Assembly: GCA_964498755.1 (NCBI GenBank)
Contig: CAZCIB010000002.1
Span: 21,427-85,426, forward strand
Length of the DNA stretch: 64,000 bases
Direction: 5' to 3'
DNA from: RZZS01 sp964498755
GTDB lineage: Bacteria; Pseudomonadota; Alphaproteobacteria; Micavibrionales; Micavibrionaceae
Shown: one piece after another, positions 46,022 to 55,465 of the stretch
Position numbering within the stretch: position 1 is the first letter of the stretch
Layout: each line of letters opens with the position of its first letter
Made by a program: the position numbers and the translations under genes
Notes under the pieces: generated by a model
What the model was told of the DNA's origin: nothing
The model's input: only the letters and a program-made list of their open reading frames with translations
Databases searched by the model: none

Positions 46022-46231
46022 GCGCAATTACTTTCATTTCCAAGCTCACAATATAGGGGCAAACAATGGCATTTCCAAAGACTTTCCACGCCTGCGCCAT
46101 TAGAACGCATTTTATCGAATTACATAACTAAATGAATTCGTTATGCATCTTTTATTAAGACTGTTTTGCTACTCTGAATCTGGAGCAGTGCAAGCTGAAA
46201 ACTGGCAAGCGAAAAGGGTTAGGGTAGCGGT
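46022..46231. promoter_or_regulatory. Divergent spacer between nuoC and the giant surface protein gene
   Basis: A 210-nt AT-rich spacer that must carry promoters in both directions. An AGGG sequence at 46221-46224 is a weak ribosome binding site for the plus-strand gene. I cannot name a convincing -35/-10 pair. No intergenic repeat of the heptad or octad type is present. Confidence 0.4.
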
Positions 46232-49200
46232 ATGCGCGATACCCATGAACAAGGCGAAAATTCCGGAACTCTGAGCGGAAAAGCCGATGATGGCGTTTTC
46301 TATGAATTCACCTCAAGTCAGGAAATAATAGAGATTTCCGAGCCACTATCCGTGGCCGACGCGAAAATCCTGCGTAATGGACATGATCTGATCCTGGAAA
46401 ACGCCGAAGGCGTTCAAATCCGGATAGAGGGCTACTTCCTTGCCGAGCCGCCGCCTGATCTTGTCACGTCAAACGGCCAGACGCTAACGCCCTCTCTTGT
46501 AAATTATTTTGCGCAAGGCACAGGCACCGTTCAGTACGCGCAAGCCCACGTCCAGAGCGATGTCAGTCCTGTCGGAACCGTTGGCGAAGTTTCGGGAGAA
46601 GTCACCGTTACGCGCACGGACGGTCATGTAGAAACCCTCACTAATGGAATGCGGATCTTTCAGGGCGACATCATCGAAACGGAAATGGACGGCGCGGTCA
46701 GCATCGAGTTCATAGACGACACGAGCTTTTCCGTTTCAGAAAACGCCCGACTTGCCATTGATGAATACGTCTTTGACCCGGTCACGGAAAGCGGCAGCTC
46801 CAAATTCGGCATCCTGCGCGGCGTGTTCGTGTTTACCAGCGGCCTGATAGGCCGGGACGATCCGGACGACGTCAACATCGATACGCCTTCGGGCTCGATC
46901 GGCATTCGCGGCACGATAATCGCGGGCGACGTTACGTCGGGCGAGGTCACCGTGATCGAAGGCGCTATCGTGATGCGCTCGCCTAACGGCGCGGAAACCA
47001 CGCTCGCCAGCCAGTTTGAAACGGCGAAATTCGATCCGTCCGGCGATATCGTTCATATGGGCCAGGCCGACGCGGCAACGGTCGGCGCGAAGTTCGCCTC
47101 CATCGCCAAAGTTTCTCCCGTATTCTTCGGCGCTTTGGGAAGCGAGGGCCAAGCAGCGGCGACGAAAGCGACGGGCTCCAACGCGCCCGGATCGTCGCAT
47201 GAAAATGCGGAAGGAGATCAGCCGGGCGAAAGCGCCGCGAATGAAAGCGGCGAAGAAGCGCTAACAGAGTCTGCGGACGAATCTCCGGCGGAAGCAACAG
47301 ACTCTCCGGAGGATAGCGGCGAAGACGCGGCGGAAGAGGCGCAATCAGAGGAAAGCTCAAGCGAGGAAGCGGCTTCAGACCAGTCCGGAGATGTCGAAAA
47401 CGCAACAGCGGGCGAAAACGCCAGCGATGGAGCAAACGGAGAAACGGCAAGCGAACCCACTGCCCCGAAACCCGCGCCTCAACCGATCACCGTAGGAGAG
47501 AGCTCCAATGCCCCGGGTCAGGCCGGCAACGCGTCATCAGGAACGGCGCAATCGACAGGCGCGAGCGAAACAACAGGTAGCAATGCCGGAACGCAAGGCG
47601 CGGATACGGGAAGCGGCTCCGATGACGACGCTTCAGGCGGCGAAACGAATTCAGGAAGCGATACCGGCCCTGACACGACCGCCACGACTGATACGCCGCC
47701 ACCGCCGCCTCCTACGGCGGAAGAACCTGAACCGCCGCCACCACCACCTCCTCCTCCGCCGCCTGGCAATACCGCGCCGGAAATTGATCTGGACGGGAAT
47801 ACGGCCGGCACCGGATTTGCGACCATATTCACGGAAGATACGGCGGGCGCGAACATCGCCGACGCGGACTCAAGCATCCTCGACGGGGACGGCGCAAGCC
47901 TGATCTCGATGACCCTGACGCTGAACGGCGCAGTGGACGGCCCGAATGAGGGCCTGTTTTTAACGGCGACAGGCCTGAGCAACGCTTCCGCATACGGCAT
48001 TACGGTCACAGGGAACGGTACGCATGCGCTTACGCTTAGTGGCCCGGCAAGCCTTGCCGAATATCAGGATTTTCTGCTCGAAGAAATCTACTACGAGAAC
48101 AGGCTGGACGATCCGGACACCGGCCCGCGCTCCGTCGATATTACTGTCAATGACGGAACGGACGACAGCAACATCGCCCAGACCAGCATTACGGTTAATT
48201 CCGTGATCGACGACGATATCGAGCCCGGCACAATGGGCGACGATATTCTGGATGGAGATGCAGGCAACGATACCTACGTCGCGCAGAACAATGACGGCAA
48301 TGACGTAATTGACGGCGGCGGCGATACGACAGGAGATATTTACGACGCAAGCGCCGTCACGACGGCCGTCGCCGTTGAGATCGAATCCGGAAACATCGCC
48401 AAGGTTCATGCGGGCGGCTATACGGACAGCGTATCAAACATAGAGATCATAAAGTCCGGCATCGGCATGGACGCGTTTAAGTTCACGGCCCTTCCGGGCG
48501 TCAGCTACACGCTTAATGGCGGCGCGAATACGGATCTTGCCGACTTTTCTCTGCTCCTTGCGCCGGAAAATATTAACGCGGACCTGTCCGCCGGAACCGT
48601 CTCAATCGCGGGCGGCGGCGTACACAATCTTGTCAACATAGAGAATATATCAGGCTCCCAGGGCGCGGATACGATCATCGGCGACGCCGCGGCGAACATG
48701 CTCGACGGACGCGAGGGCAACGACGCGATTTATGGCGGCGACGGCGACGATGTGATTCAGGGCGGCGCCGGCGACGATAACTTATACGGCAACGCCGGTA
48801 ACGACACTCTGCAGGGGGGGCTCGGCGATGACGTTTTCTTTGCGGAAATGAGCGATGGCGACGATACGATCTATGGCGGCGCGGGCGGAATGGACGTCTA
48901 CGACGCCTCGGCGGTCACGGCGCCTATTACTTTCGACATGACTCTCGCCAGCGGACAGGTTGCGGGCGGGGCCGGCGGCGCGGGCACGGATACTCTGAAC
49001 GATATCGAGTTCATCCATGGCGGCGCGGGGATAGACACGCTTGAATTCAGTAACACGACAGGCGACGTTCACATCGATTTCTTTAACGGCGATATCGCCA
49101 ATGACGGCCTTGGCAATTTTTACCAGTTTGCTTCAATCGAGAACGTGACCGGCGGCGTCGGCAACGACATCTTTATTTCCGGCGCGCAGGATAACGTTTT

Positions 49201-52200
49201 CAACGGCGCAGGCGGCACGGACACCGTGAATTATATTGACGCCGCTGCGGGCATTACGATTGACCTCGACGTCGTGGGACCGCAAGCCGTCAGCGGCGGA
49301 ATGGGCAATGACACGCTGACCAGCATCGAGATCGTTCAGGGTTCCGTTTATGACGACAATATCAGCGCAGGAGACAATCTCTTATACGAACAAATTGAAG
49401 GCGACGCAGGGGCCGACACGCTGACGATCTATGAATATGACATGGCCATTGGCGGCGCAGGCAACGACCATATCATATACAACGGAAACGATTTATATGA
49501 CTTTTGGGCTGAGGGTGACGCCGGAGCCGATCTGATCGAGATAAGCCGGAATAATTTCGATATTATGAACGACGGCTATTCAATGGACATAAGAGGCGGC
49601 GACTCCATCGGCGATGACGATACGCTGCAGTTTACGGGCAGCGGCGTATTTACGATTGACGCGAACGGCGAAGATATCTTTGAAGGCATAGAAATCATAG
49701 ACTTCAAGATGAACGCCGCCACGGACACCATAGACATTACTGTCTATGAGCAAATGATCGATTCTAACGAAAATAAAACGCTGAAAATCCAGCTCGACGG
49801 CATGGATACGCTCGATCTCACGCTTACACACCCCGATTATGCCCTGAACGACGGAGATATTGATACGTCCGGCGGCGACGGATTCGCCGAGTTTTATAAC
49901 GCCTTTACTGGTAACACCCTCATCGTGGAATATGATTATGGCGCGGGCGGACGCCTGACGGTAAACGGACTCTCCGGGACGAATATTGCCATTCCAGATG
50001 CCGGAAGTCACTTCTGGATAAATAGCTCCGCCATGAAGGGCTTTGGCGCAAGCGTCGCCGCTATGGGCGACATAAACGCGGATGGCTATGACGACGTCAT
50101 TGTCAACTATGACGGCGTTGATAATTACACTCTGCTCAATGGCCAGCAAGCCGCCTTTAACGATAATCCCGATTCCTTTTTCGGCGTCATCAATGCAGGT
50201 TTTACAGGCACTGATCACGGCGCCGTCGTCTCTTCGGTCGGGGATTTCAACGGCGACGGAACAGGTGATTTTATTATCGGCGCGCTTGACGCGGACTCCC
50301 CGGGCGCGACGACTTCCGGCCAGGCATTCGTCATGGATAGCGGAGGCGCGGTCATTCTCGAACTTGACGGATTGAATACCGGCGACTGGACGGGCGAAGC
50401 CGTTGCGGGCATAGGCGACATCAACGCCGACGGCTACATGGACGTCGCAATCGGCGCGCCAATGCATGACGGCGGCGCGGGAACGGATTCGGGCGCGGCA
50501 TATGTCGTCTTCGGCAATAACGCCCCGAATCCGACGCTGAATGTCAATACAATGGACGATGCGCAGCATACGGGCGGCAATTTTAATATTGGCACGGCTG
50601 GCGGCCTCCAGATCGCAGTTGGGCACACGCCTGCAGGCAAACACGCCTTTGTCCTCACCGGCAGCGACCTGATCACCGTAATAAACGTCGATGATCCGGC
50701 CGCGCCCGGACTTGTTACGACCCTGGATGAAGCCATGATCAACGTCCTGCCCGGCTATGCCGGGGACGCGGACCTGATCTCGACCGGCTTCATGGATATG
50801 CAGGTTGAAGGTGATTTTCTCTTTATTCTCTCTGGACAGACCAACGCAGGCACAACCGGACAGGTGACAGTATTCGATATCTCCAACCCGGCAAGCATCC
50901 AGTACGTCGAAAGCTATTCAAGCGCCGATTTACTGAACGCGCGCTCAATGGACGTTGACGGCGGAAGGATCGTCGTCGCGACCGGATCAGGAGCAACGGG
51001 AGGACTGGTTCAACTCGACGCGGCTGCGGATTACGTGACCTTAAACCTGCACGGAACGCCGATCACAGGCAGCGCAACGCTTGCGAACGCCGGACAGGAG
51101 ACTGTCATTAACGGCGATTACGCTTATGTCGCGACGGAACATGATAGCGACAGCGGCGGCATTTTTACCGAGTCCGTCAGCATCGTTAATCTCGGCGGCG
51201 CAAATCCGGCTCTGGCGGGAGCGATAGACGCGCACTTTATAACGGACATGCATCTAGACAAGCATGCGAACATTCTTTTCATTCTCGAGAATGACGGCGT
51301 GAATGATTTTCTGAGCGCTTACGATATCTCTTCCGGGGCCTCCCCGATACAAATCGGCCATCACAGTATCGGACCTGTTTCCGGCTATACGGACATGATC
51401 GTCGACAGCGGCGTCGCCTATCTCTCGACCAGCGCCGGCATAGAGCAATGGGACGTAAGCGACATGAGCGCGCCGCCAATGCTGATAACCCCGGATATCG
51501 GCGCAGGCCTTGCGGAGGACGATAACGCCGTCCAGATGGCCCTGAGCGAGGACAATTATCTTTTCAGCGTCAATGACGACGCGGGGCCCGGAACGGATTA
51601 TCTGACAAGTTTCGACATAGAGCCGCTCGGCTTCGATATCGAAGGCGGCGTAGCGGGCAAACAGTTCGGCGGGGAACTGTCAAAAGCGGGCGATTTTAAC
51701 AGCGACGGCTTTGACGACTTTATGATCTCCAGCAATAACGGCGGCGCCGGAGAAGTCAAAATCGTCTTCGGCGGGCACGATATCGGCATGCATAGCCTGA
51801 ACGCCGCGGATGTTATGACTCTTACCTCTCTAGCGCCCGCAGGCGGCGACGCGCCGCCGGTCATGTATCTGGGCGACGTGACGGGCGGCGTCGGCAGCGC
51901 CAGCCATGGCATTGGCGATATTGCCGTATTTTCTGAACTGGATAACAGCGGGCGCGGCGCGCTCTACGTTCTCGACGGCGACGCGTCCGAGTCGGGGGGC
52001 GTGACAAACGCCGTGATGACCGAGGCGCATCTTCAGATCAGCGACTCCGGCTGGCATATCGAGGGCGGCGGCGGCGTGGGCGACTTTAACGCCGACGGCT
52101 GGGATGATTTTGCGGTTATCATGCGTGACAATTACGACGTGAATATTTACGTCGTCTACGGCCATGACGGCCTTGGCGGACTTCTGGATATTCCGGCGCT

Positions 52201-53017
52201 GGAAAACGCGAACAACGCTTTCAAGCTAAGCTATACGATACCGGGAGCGGATGATACGTTGCCGCAGGACTTCAGCTTTGAAGTTTCCGGCGTTGGCGAT
52301 CTGGACGGCGACGGATTTTCCGATTTCGCCATCGGCATGCCGGATCTGGACGACGGCGGATCAAATGACGGCGCAACGGCGATCATCTATGGAAGAGATG
52401 AAGGTCCGGGCCAAAGGGTCTATGACAATGACGGATTTGACGCCGACGGAACGGCTTTTAACATGGAAGCCAGCGCAAACGGACAGACATTGATCAGCAA
52501 TGACTCTGCGAATTTAACCACAATGTCCGCCGGCGCGCAGAGCGATATCTCATTCCGGGGCGGCGCGGGCGATGATCATACGGTCATAGATAACATTAAT
52601 GATTTCCGCGATATCGACGGCGGCGGCGGCGAAGCGGATTACCTGATCGTAGAAGGCGGGGGAACGGCGCTGAATTTCTCGACAGTCGGCGCGGAAAGCA
52701 TATCGCGCATTGAAAAGCTCGATATGGGCGGCGCGACGCAAACGGTAACCCTGACCACGGAAAACATTTTCAATCTTCTGAAATCCAGCGACAACGGCAT
52801 CTTCAGCATTGAGTCCAGCGGCGGAGCCAACACGCTTGAGCTGGACCTGTTCGGCGACGCGGTCGCAGCTGCAGATGCTGAAACAATCGGCAAGGCGTTA
52901 AACGCCGAATATGCCGGTAACATCAGCGGAATGCATACCTATGACATTGGCGGACTGCGCCTTGAAATTCATGAAAACCTGGTGGACGCCGGACCGGGAC
53001 AGACGAATATTGTTTAA
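46232..53017 (+). CDS. Giant FecR / RTX / FG-GAP repeat protein, probably type I secreted
   Basis: The 2261-aa, very acidic protein has no N-terminal signal peptide. Domains in order: FecR-like domain (about residues 112-255, including SVSENARLAIDEYVFD and GSIGIRGT); Ala/Glu/Ser/Gly-rich linker (300-490); Pro-rich segment (487-512); a cadherin-like or VCBS-like domain (512-655); RTX nonapeptides (about 667-698 and 817-880, for example GGDGDDVIQGGAGDDNLYG); FG-GAP/integrin-type calcium repeats (near 1276, 1335, 1390, 1820, 1947, 2024, for example GDINADGYDDV); and LVIVD-like propeller repeats (1450-1790) inserted between FG-GAP blades. A last RTX-like motif lies near 2108 before a C-terminal domain. 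This suggests a calcium-folded adhesin exported by type I secretion; no transporter genes are in the window. Confidence 0.88.
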   Translation: MRDTHEQGENSGTLSGKADDGVFYEFTSSQEIIEISEPLSVADAKILRNGHDLILENAEGVQIRIEGYFLAEPPPDLVTSNGQTLTPSLVNYFAQGTGTVQYAQAHVQSDVSPVGTVGEVSGEVTVTRTDGHVETLTNGMRIFQGDIIETEMDGAVSIEFIDDTSFSVSENARLAIDEYVFDPVTESGSSKFGILRGVFVFTSGLIGRDDPDDVNIDTPSGSIGIRGTIIAGDVTSGEVTVIEGAIVMRSPNGAETTLASQFETAKFDPSGDIVHMGQADAATVGAKFASIAKVSPVFFGALGSEGQAAATKATGSNAPGSSHENAEGDQPGESAANESGEEALTESADESPAEATDSPEDSGEDAAEEAQSEESSSEEAASDQSGDVENATAGENASDGANGETASEPTAPKPAPQPITVGESSNAPGQAGNASSGTAQSTGASETTGSNAGTQGADTGSGSDDDASGGETNSGSDTGPDTTATTDTPPPPPPTAEEPEPPPPPPPPPPPGNTAPEIDLDGNTAGTGFATIFTEDTAGANIADADSSILDGDGASLISMTLTLNGAVDGPNEGLFLTATGLSNASAYGITVTGNGTHALTLSGPASLAEYQDFLLEEIYYENRLDDPDTGPRSVDITVNDGTDDSNIAQTSITVNSVIDDDIEPGTMGDDILDGDAGNDTYVAQNNDGNDVIDGGGDTTGDIYDASAVTTAVAVEIESGNIAKVHAGGYTDSVSNIEIIKSGIGMDAFKFTALPGVSYTLNGGANTDLADFSLLLAPENINADLSAGTVSIAGGGVHNLVNIENISGSQGADTIIGDAAANMLDGREGNDAIYGGDGDDVIQGGAGDDNLYGNAGNDTLQGGLGDDVFFAEMSDGDDTIYGGAGGMDVYDASAVTAPITFDMTLASGQVAGGAGGAGTDTLNDIEFIHGGAGIDTLEFSNTTGDVHIDFFNGDIANDGLGNFYQFASIENVTGGVGNDIFISGAQDNVFNGAGGTDTVNYIDAAAGITIDLDVVGPQAVSGGMGNDTLTSIEIVQGSVYDDNISAGDNLLYEQIEGDAGADTLTIYEYDMAIGGAGNDHIIYNGNDLYDFWAEGDAGADLIEISRNNFDIMNDGYSMDIRGGDSIGDDDTLQFTGSGVFTIDANGEDIFEGIEIIDFKMNAATDTIDITVYEQMIDSNENKTLKIQLDGMDTLDLTLTHPDYALNDGDIDTSGGDGFAEFYNAFTGNTLIVEYDYGAGGRLTVNGLSGTNIAIPDAGSHFWINSSAMKGFGASVAAMGDINADGYDDVIVNYDGVDNYTLLNGQQAAFNDNPDSFFGVINAGFTGTDHGAVVSSVGDFNGDGTGDFIIGALDADSPGATTSGQAFVMDSGGAVILELDGLNTGDWTGEAVAGIGDINADGYMDVAIGAPMHDGGAGTDSGAAYVVFGNNAPNPTLNVNTMDDAQHTGGNFNIGTAGGLQIAVGHTPAGKHAFVLTGSDLITVINVDDPAAPGLVTTLDEAMINVLPGYAGDADLISTGFMDMQVEGDFLFILSGQTNAGTTGQVTVFDISNPASIQYVESYSSADLLNARSMDVDGGRIVVATGSGATGGLVQLDAAADYVTLNLHGTPITGSATLANAGQETVINGDYAYVATEHDSDSGGIFTESVSIVNLGGANPALAGAIDAHFITDMHLDKHANILFILENDGVNDFLSAYDISSGASPIQIGHHSIGPVSGYTDMIVDSGVAYLSTSAGIEQWDVSDMSAPPMLITPDIGAGLAEDDNAVQMALSEDNYLFSVNDDAGPGTDYLTSFDIEPLGFDIEGGVAGKQFGGELSKAGDFNSDGFDDFMISSNNGGAGEVKIVFGGHDIGMHSLNAADVMTLTSLAPAGGDAPPVMYLGDVTGGVGSASHGIGDIAVFSELDNSGRGALYVLDGDASESGGVTNAVMTEAHLQISDSGWHIEGGGGVGDFNADGWDDFAVIMRDNYDVNIYVVYGHDGLGGLLDIPALENANNAFKLSYTIPGADDTLPQDFSFEVSGVGDLDGDGFSDFAIGMPDLDDGGSNDGATAIIYGRDEGPGQRVYDNDGFDADGTAFNMEASANGQTLISNDSANLTTMSAGAQSDISFRGGAGDDHTVIDNINDFRDIDGGGGEADYLIVEGGGTALNFSTVGAESISRIEKLDMGGATQTVTLTTENIFNLLKSSDNGIFSIESSGGANTLELDLFGDAVAAADAETIGKALNAEYAGNISGMHTYDIGGLRLEIHENLVDAGPGQTNIV

Positions 53018-53805
53018 AAATCTACCGGAACCTCAAGCCCGTCCCACGCCGGGGAGTAACCGGGCTTTAATTCCGCGCAGAGCGTTTTGTAATCCATCCC
53101 GGGCGTGAGGTGGATTAAATAAACCTGCTCCGCGCCGATATATTCGTTCATTGCGTAGACCTGCTCGAGATTCGCGTGCACGGGATTGTTATCGGACTTA
53201 TAACCTGAAGCGTCGACGAACCACGTTTTCACGCCTTTCAGGACGTCCAGCGCCTTTTGATCGAGCCGGATCATATCGGGCGAAAAACCGCAATCGCCGA
53301 TCCTCAGGCCAATCGTCTCGCAACTGCCATGATCCTGCTCGAACAATGTGACCGGGAATCCGGCCAGATCAAAGGGTTTGTTCATATCGCCGTTCTTGAG
53401 ATAACGGCTTTCAACGACGGGTTCGTACAGACCGTCCGCCGTCCCTAAAAACATATAGGGCAAAAGGCGTTGCGCGCTCTCCAGCGTACTTTCCGTGCCG
53501 TAAACCGGGATTTTATGGCCCTGGCGAAAACACAGGATGCGCAGCTCGTTCATGCCCAGCACGTGATCGCTGTGCGCATGCGTGTAAAAAACCGCGTCCA
53601 CGCGCGGCAGGCCGGATGCGTTATACTGGTCCTTGAAATCCGGCCCCGTGTCGATGATCACGGTCTTGCCGTTCGCCTGCAGCGCGGCGCAGGGACGCGT
53701 GCGGCGGTTCTTCGGCTCGTCCGGGTCGCACGCGCCCCAGTTGTTGCCGATCGAAGGCACGCCCGAAGAATTGCCGGAGCCGAGAATTTTAAGCGTTGCG
53801 GTCAT
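53014..53805 (-). CDS. MBL-fold metallohydrolase (PhnP-like group)
   Basis: The 263-aa protein begins TATLKILGSGNSSGVPSIG and has the zinc motif THAHSDH (His76, His78, Asp80, His81), an early Cys/His cluster and a C-terminal IHLTPGMD histidine. This is the PhnP/cyclic phosphodiesterase-like branch of the superfamily; the true substrate in this tatD-linked subgroup is unknown. Start ATG 53805 is preferred over one ten codons upstream. It follows tatD by 53 nt and converges with the giant gene, sharing TTAA for both stops. Confidence 0.88.
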   Translation of the reverse strand: MTATLKILGSGNSSGVPSIGNNWGACDPDEPKNRRTRPCAALQANGKTVIIDTGPDFKDQYNASGLPRVDAVFYTHAHSDHVLGMNELRILCFRQGHKIPVYGTESTLESAQRLLPYMFLGTADGLYEPVVESRYLKNGDMNKPFDLAGFPVTLFEQDHGSCETIGLRIGDCGFSPDMIRLDQKALDVLKGVKTWFVDASGYKSDNNPVHANLEQVYAMNEYIGAEQVYLIHLTPGMDYKTLCAELKPGYSPAWDGLEVPVDF

Positions 53806-53858
53806 ACAGGCCAATCTAGGCCCTTGAACGTCCAAACGCCAGAGGCGGCGCGAAGATT

Positions 53859-54653
53859 TTAATTCACCGCCTTTTTAAAAAGATCGAAAAAGTTTTGTTT
53901 TGTTATGCTTGCGATCTCTTCTTCAGAGATTGCGTAAAGACCGGCCAGAACCTTCGCCGTCTCGATGACGTAGGCCGGTTCATTGATCCGTTTACGCTCC
54001 GGCTCGGGGGCCAGAAACGGCGCATCCGTCTCAATTAAAAGCCGGTCCAGCGGCACATCCCGCGCAATTTCCCGCAGCTCTTCGGATTTTTTAAAGGTCA
54101 CGATGCCTGAGAACGAGATATAAAACCCGAATTCAAGCGCCTCTTCCGCCAGTATTCTTTTGGAGCTGAAACAATGCATCACGCCCTTTAAATCGCTCCC
54201 CTGCCCCTCCTCGCGGATGATGCGCATGGTATCCTCTTCGGCGTCGCGCGAGTGCACGACCAGCGGGGCGTCCGCAGCAATGCAGGCGCGGATATGCTTG
54301 CGGAAAGACTCCTGCTGATCCACCGGCGTGGAATGCTTGTAATAGTAATCAAGCCCGCTCTCGCCGATGCCAACGACTTTCGGATTATCACGGACGATCG
54401 CGGCGATTTCCTCCTCGCGCACGGCTTTTTCCGCCTCCAGCCCCGCGTCATGCGGGTGCGTGCCGACCGTGCACCAGACACTCTCCAGCCCCCGGACCAT
54501 CTCGAGAATTTGCGGGAACTCACCGCGAATGCGGCAGGAAATCGTCAGCATGCCCTCTACCCCGGCCGCGCGCGCGTTTTTCACCGCCTGCGCCGCCCCG
54601 CCGATATGCAGCAGTCGGTCGTGATTCAAATGGCAATGAGAATCGATATACAT
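53859..54653 (-). CDS. tatD: TatD-family metal-dependent DNase
   Basis: TatD proteins are TIM-barrel 3' exonucleases acting on DNA in repair. The 264-aa sequence starts MYIDSHCHLNHDRL with metal histidines at 6 and 8. It has the internal GIGESGLDYYY block with the metal glutamate and ends with LLIETDAPFLAPEPERKRINEP. It overlaps the toxin stop by one nucleotide (TGATG). In related genomes it follows metG directly. Confidence 0.95.
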   Translation of the reverse strand: MYIDSHCHLNHDRLLHIGGAAQAVKNARAAGVEGMLTISCRIRGEFPQILEMVRGLESVWCTVGTHPHDAGLEAEKAVREEEIAAIVRDNPKVVGIGESGLDYYYKHSTPVDQQESFRKHIRACIAADAPLVVHSRDAEEDTMRIIREEGQGSDLKGVMHCFSSKRILAEEALEFGFYISFSGIVTFKKSEELREIARDVPLDRLLIETDAPFLAPEPERKRINEPAYVIETAKVLAGLYAISEEEIASITKQNFFDLFKKAVN

Positions 54654-55102
54654 CAGGCGATCTCTTTCAAAGTCAAAACAAGGTCACGGTATTTCGCAGC
54701 AAATCCGGCCTCGCGAATTTTGCGAACGAATTTTTCGTCCGCGCTGACGAACGGAAAACCCGACGCCTCCGCCAGCGCGAGATAAAGGCAATCGTAAATC
54801 CCGTGCCGCAGCGCACAGGCCAGCGGCCATGCGGCGGGTAAAAGGTCTTCCGTCGGAACATAAGTAAACAGCTCAAGCCCCTCAAAGCTGCCCAGCATGC
54901 CGGAAAGCTCGCGCTCCTCGACTTGTCCGCGCGCGGCGTAACGGATCAAAACATTATAAACCTCTACCTGGAAGTGGCGCGGCACGATGAAATTTTCTCC
55001 GTTGTCGAGGACCGCGTCAGCGATATCTGAGTCGATTTCATCGGCGGCGAACCACTTCACGGCGACGGAAGCGTCCAGAACGCAGATTATGTTTTTCTTC
55101 AT
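54653..55102 (-). CDS. vapC: VapC-type PIN-domain toxin
   Basis: VapC toxins are Mg-dependent RNases that cut tRNA or rRNA. From ATG 55102 the protein is 149 aa and shows the four PIN acidic residues: Asp10 (CVLDASVAVKWF), Glu47 (HFQVEVYNVL), Asp104 (GIYDCLYLALAE) and Asp122 (SADEKF). A longer frame to 55204 overlaps the antitoxin. It is inserted between metG and tatD together with its antitoxin. Which RNA it targets cannot be told. Confidence 0.87.
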   Translation of the reverse strand: MKKNIICVLDASVAVKWFAADEIDSDIADAVLDNGENFIVPRHFQVEVYNVLIRYAARGQVEERELSGMLGSFEGLELFTYVPTEDLLPAAWPLACALRHGIYDCLYLALAEASGFPFVSADEKFVRKIREAGFAAKYRDLVLTLKEIA

Positions 55103-55424
55103 GTCCGCCGCCGTGGCCCGTATCAGATTGCGGCCCTTCGTGGAAACCGTATAGCCGTTCAGCCCTTGCGTCTTCTTCGGCGGCGATCTCATCAAGGATT
55201 TCATATGTCGGGGTCATGTTCCGGCCCTTGAGTTTTTGCCGCCATTGTTTGACGGCAAGTTTCGGGTCAGTTTTTTCAGACGCATTAACAGAATCGGCAT
55301 CATTGAGCCGCGCGTCAATCATCGCCCGCACTTCCCCGCTCACGGATCTGTTGTTGGATTTCGCGAGCAGTTTTAAAGCGGCGAGCGTTTCAGCGTCAAC
55401 ATTGGATATCAATAAATTTGGCAT
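55038..55424 (-). CDS. vapB: VapB/FitA-like ribbon-helix-helix antitoxin
   Basis: The N-terminal 45 residues (MPNLLISNVDAETLAALKLLAKSNNRSVSGEVRAMIDARL in outline) form a ribbon-helix-helix DNA-binding fold of the FitA type. Such antitoxins repress their own operon and bind the PIN toxin with their C-terminus. At 128 aa it is longer than usual (about 80). It overlaps the toxin gene by 65 nt, and the last 40 residues (Gly/His/Arg-rich) look like out-of-frame sequence. A frameshift or extended tail is possible. It starts 41 nt after metG. Confidence 0.78.
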   Translation of the reverse strand: MPNLLISNVDAETLAALKLLAKSNNRSVSGEVRAMIDARLNDADSVNASEKTDPKLAVKQWRQKLKGRNMTPTYEILDEIAAEEDARAERLYGFHEGPQSDTGHGGGHEEKHNLRSGRFRRREVVRRR

Positions 55425-55465
55425 ATAATAATTATATGCGATCTATATAGATTTGCAAGATTTTT

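Noticed and set aside
46568..46995. FecR domain as evidence of a sigma/anti-sigma iron-signalling locus
   Set aside because: No ECF sigma factor or TonB receptor gene is adjacent, and the domain lies in a giant repeat protein without a membrane segment.
46660..53000. Many long antisense and alternate-frame open frames within the giant gene (for example 49580-50644 minus)
   Set aside because: They arise from the repetitive GGC/GAC-rich code of RTX and FG-GAP repeats; they lack recognisable domains and ribosome binding sites.
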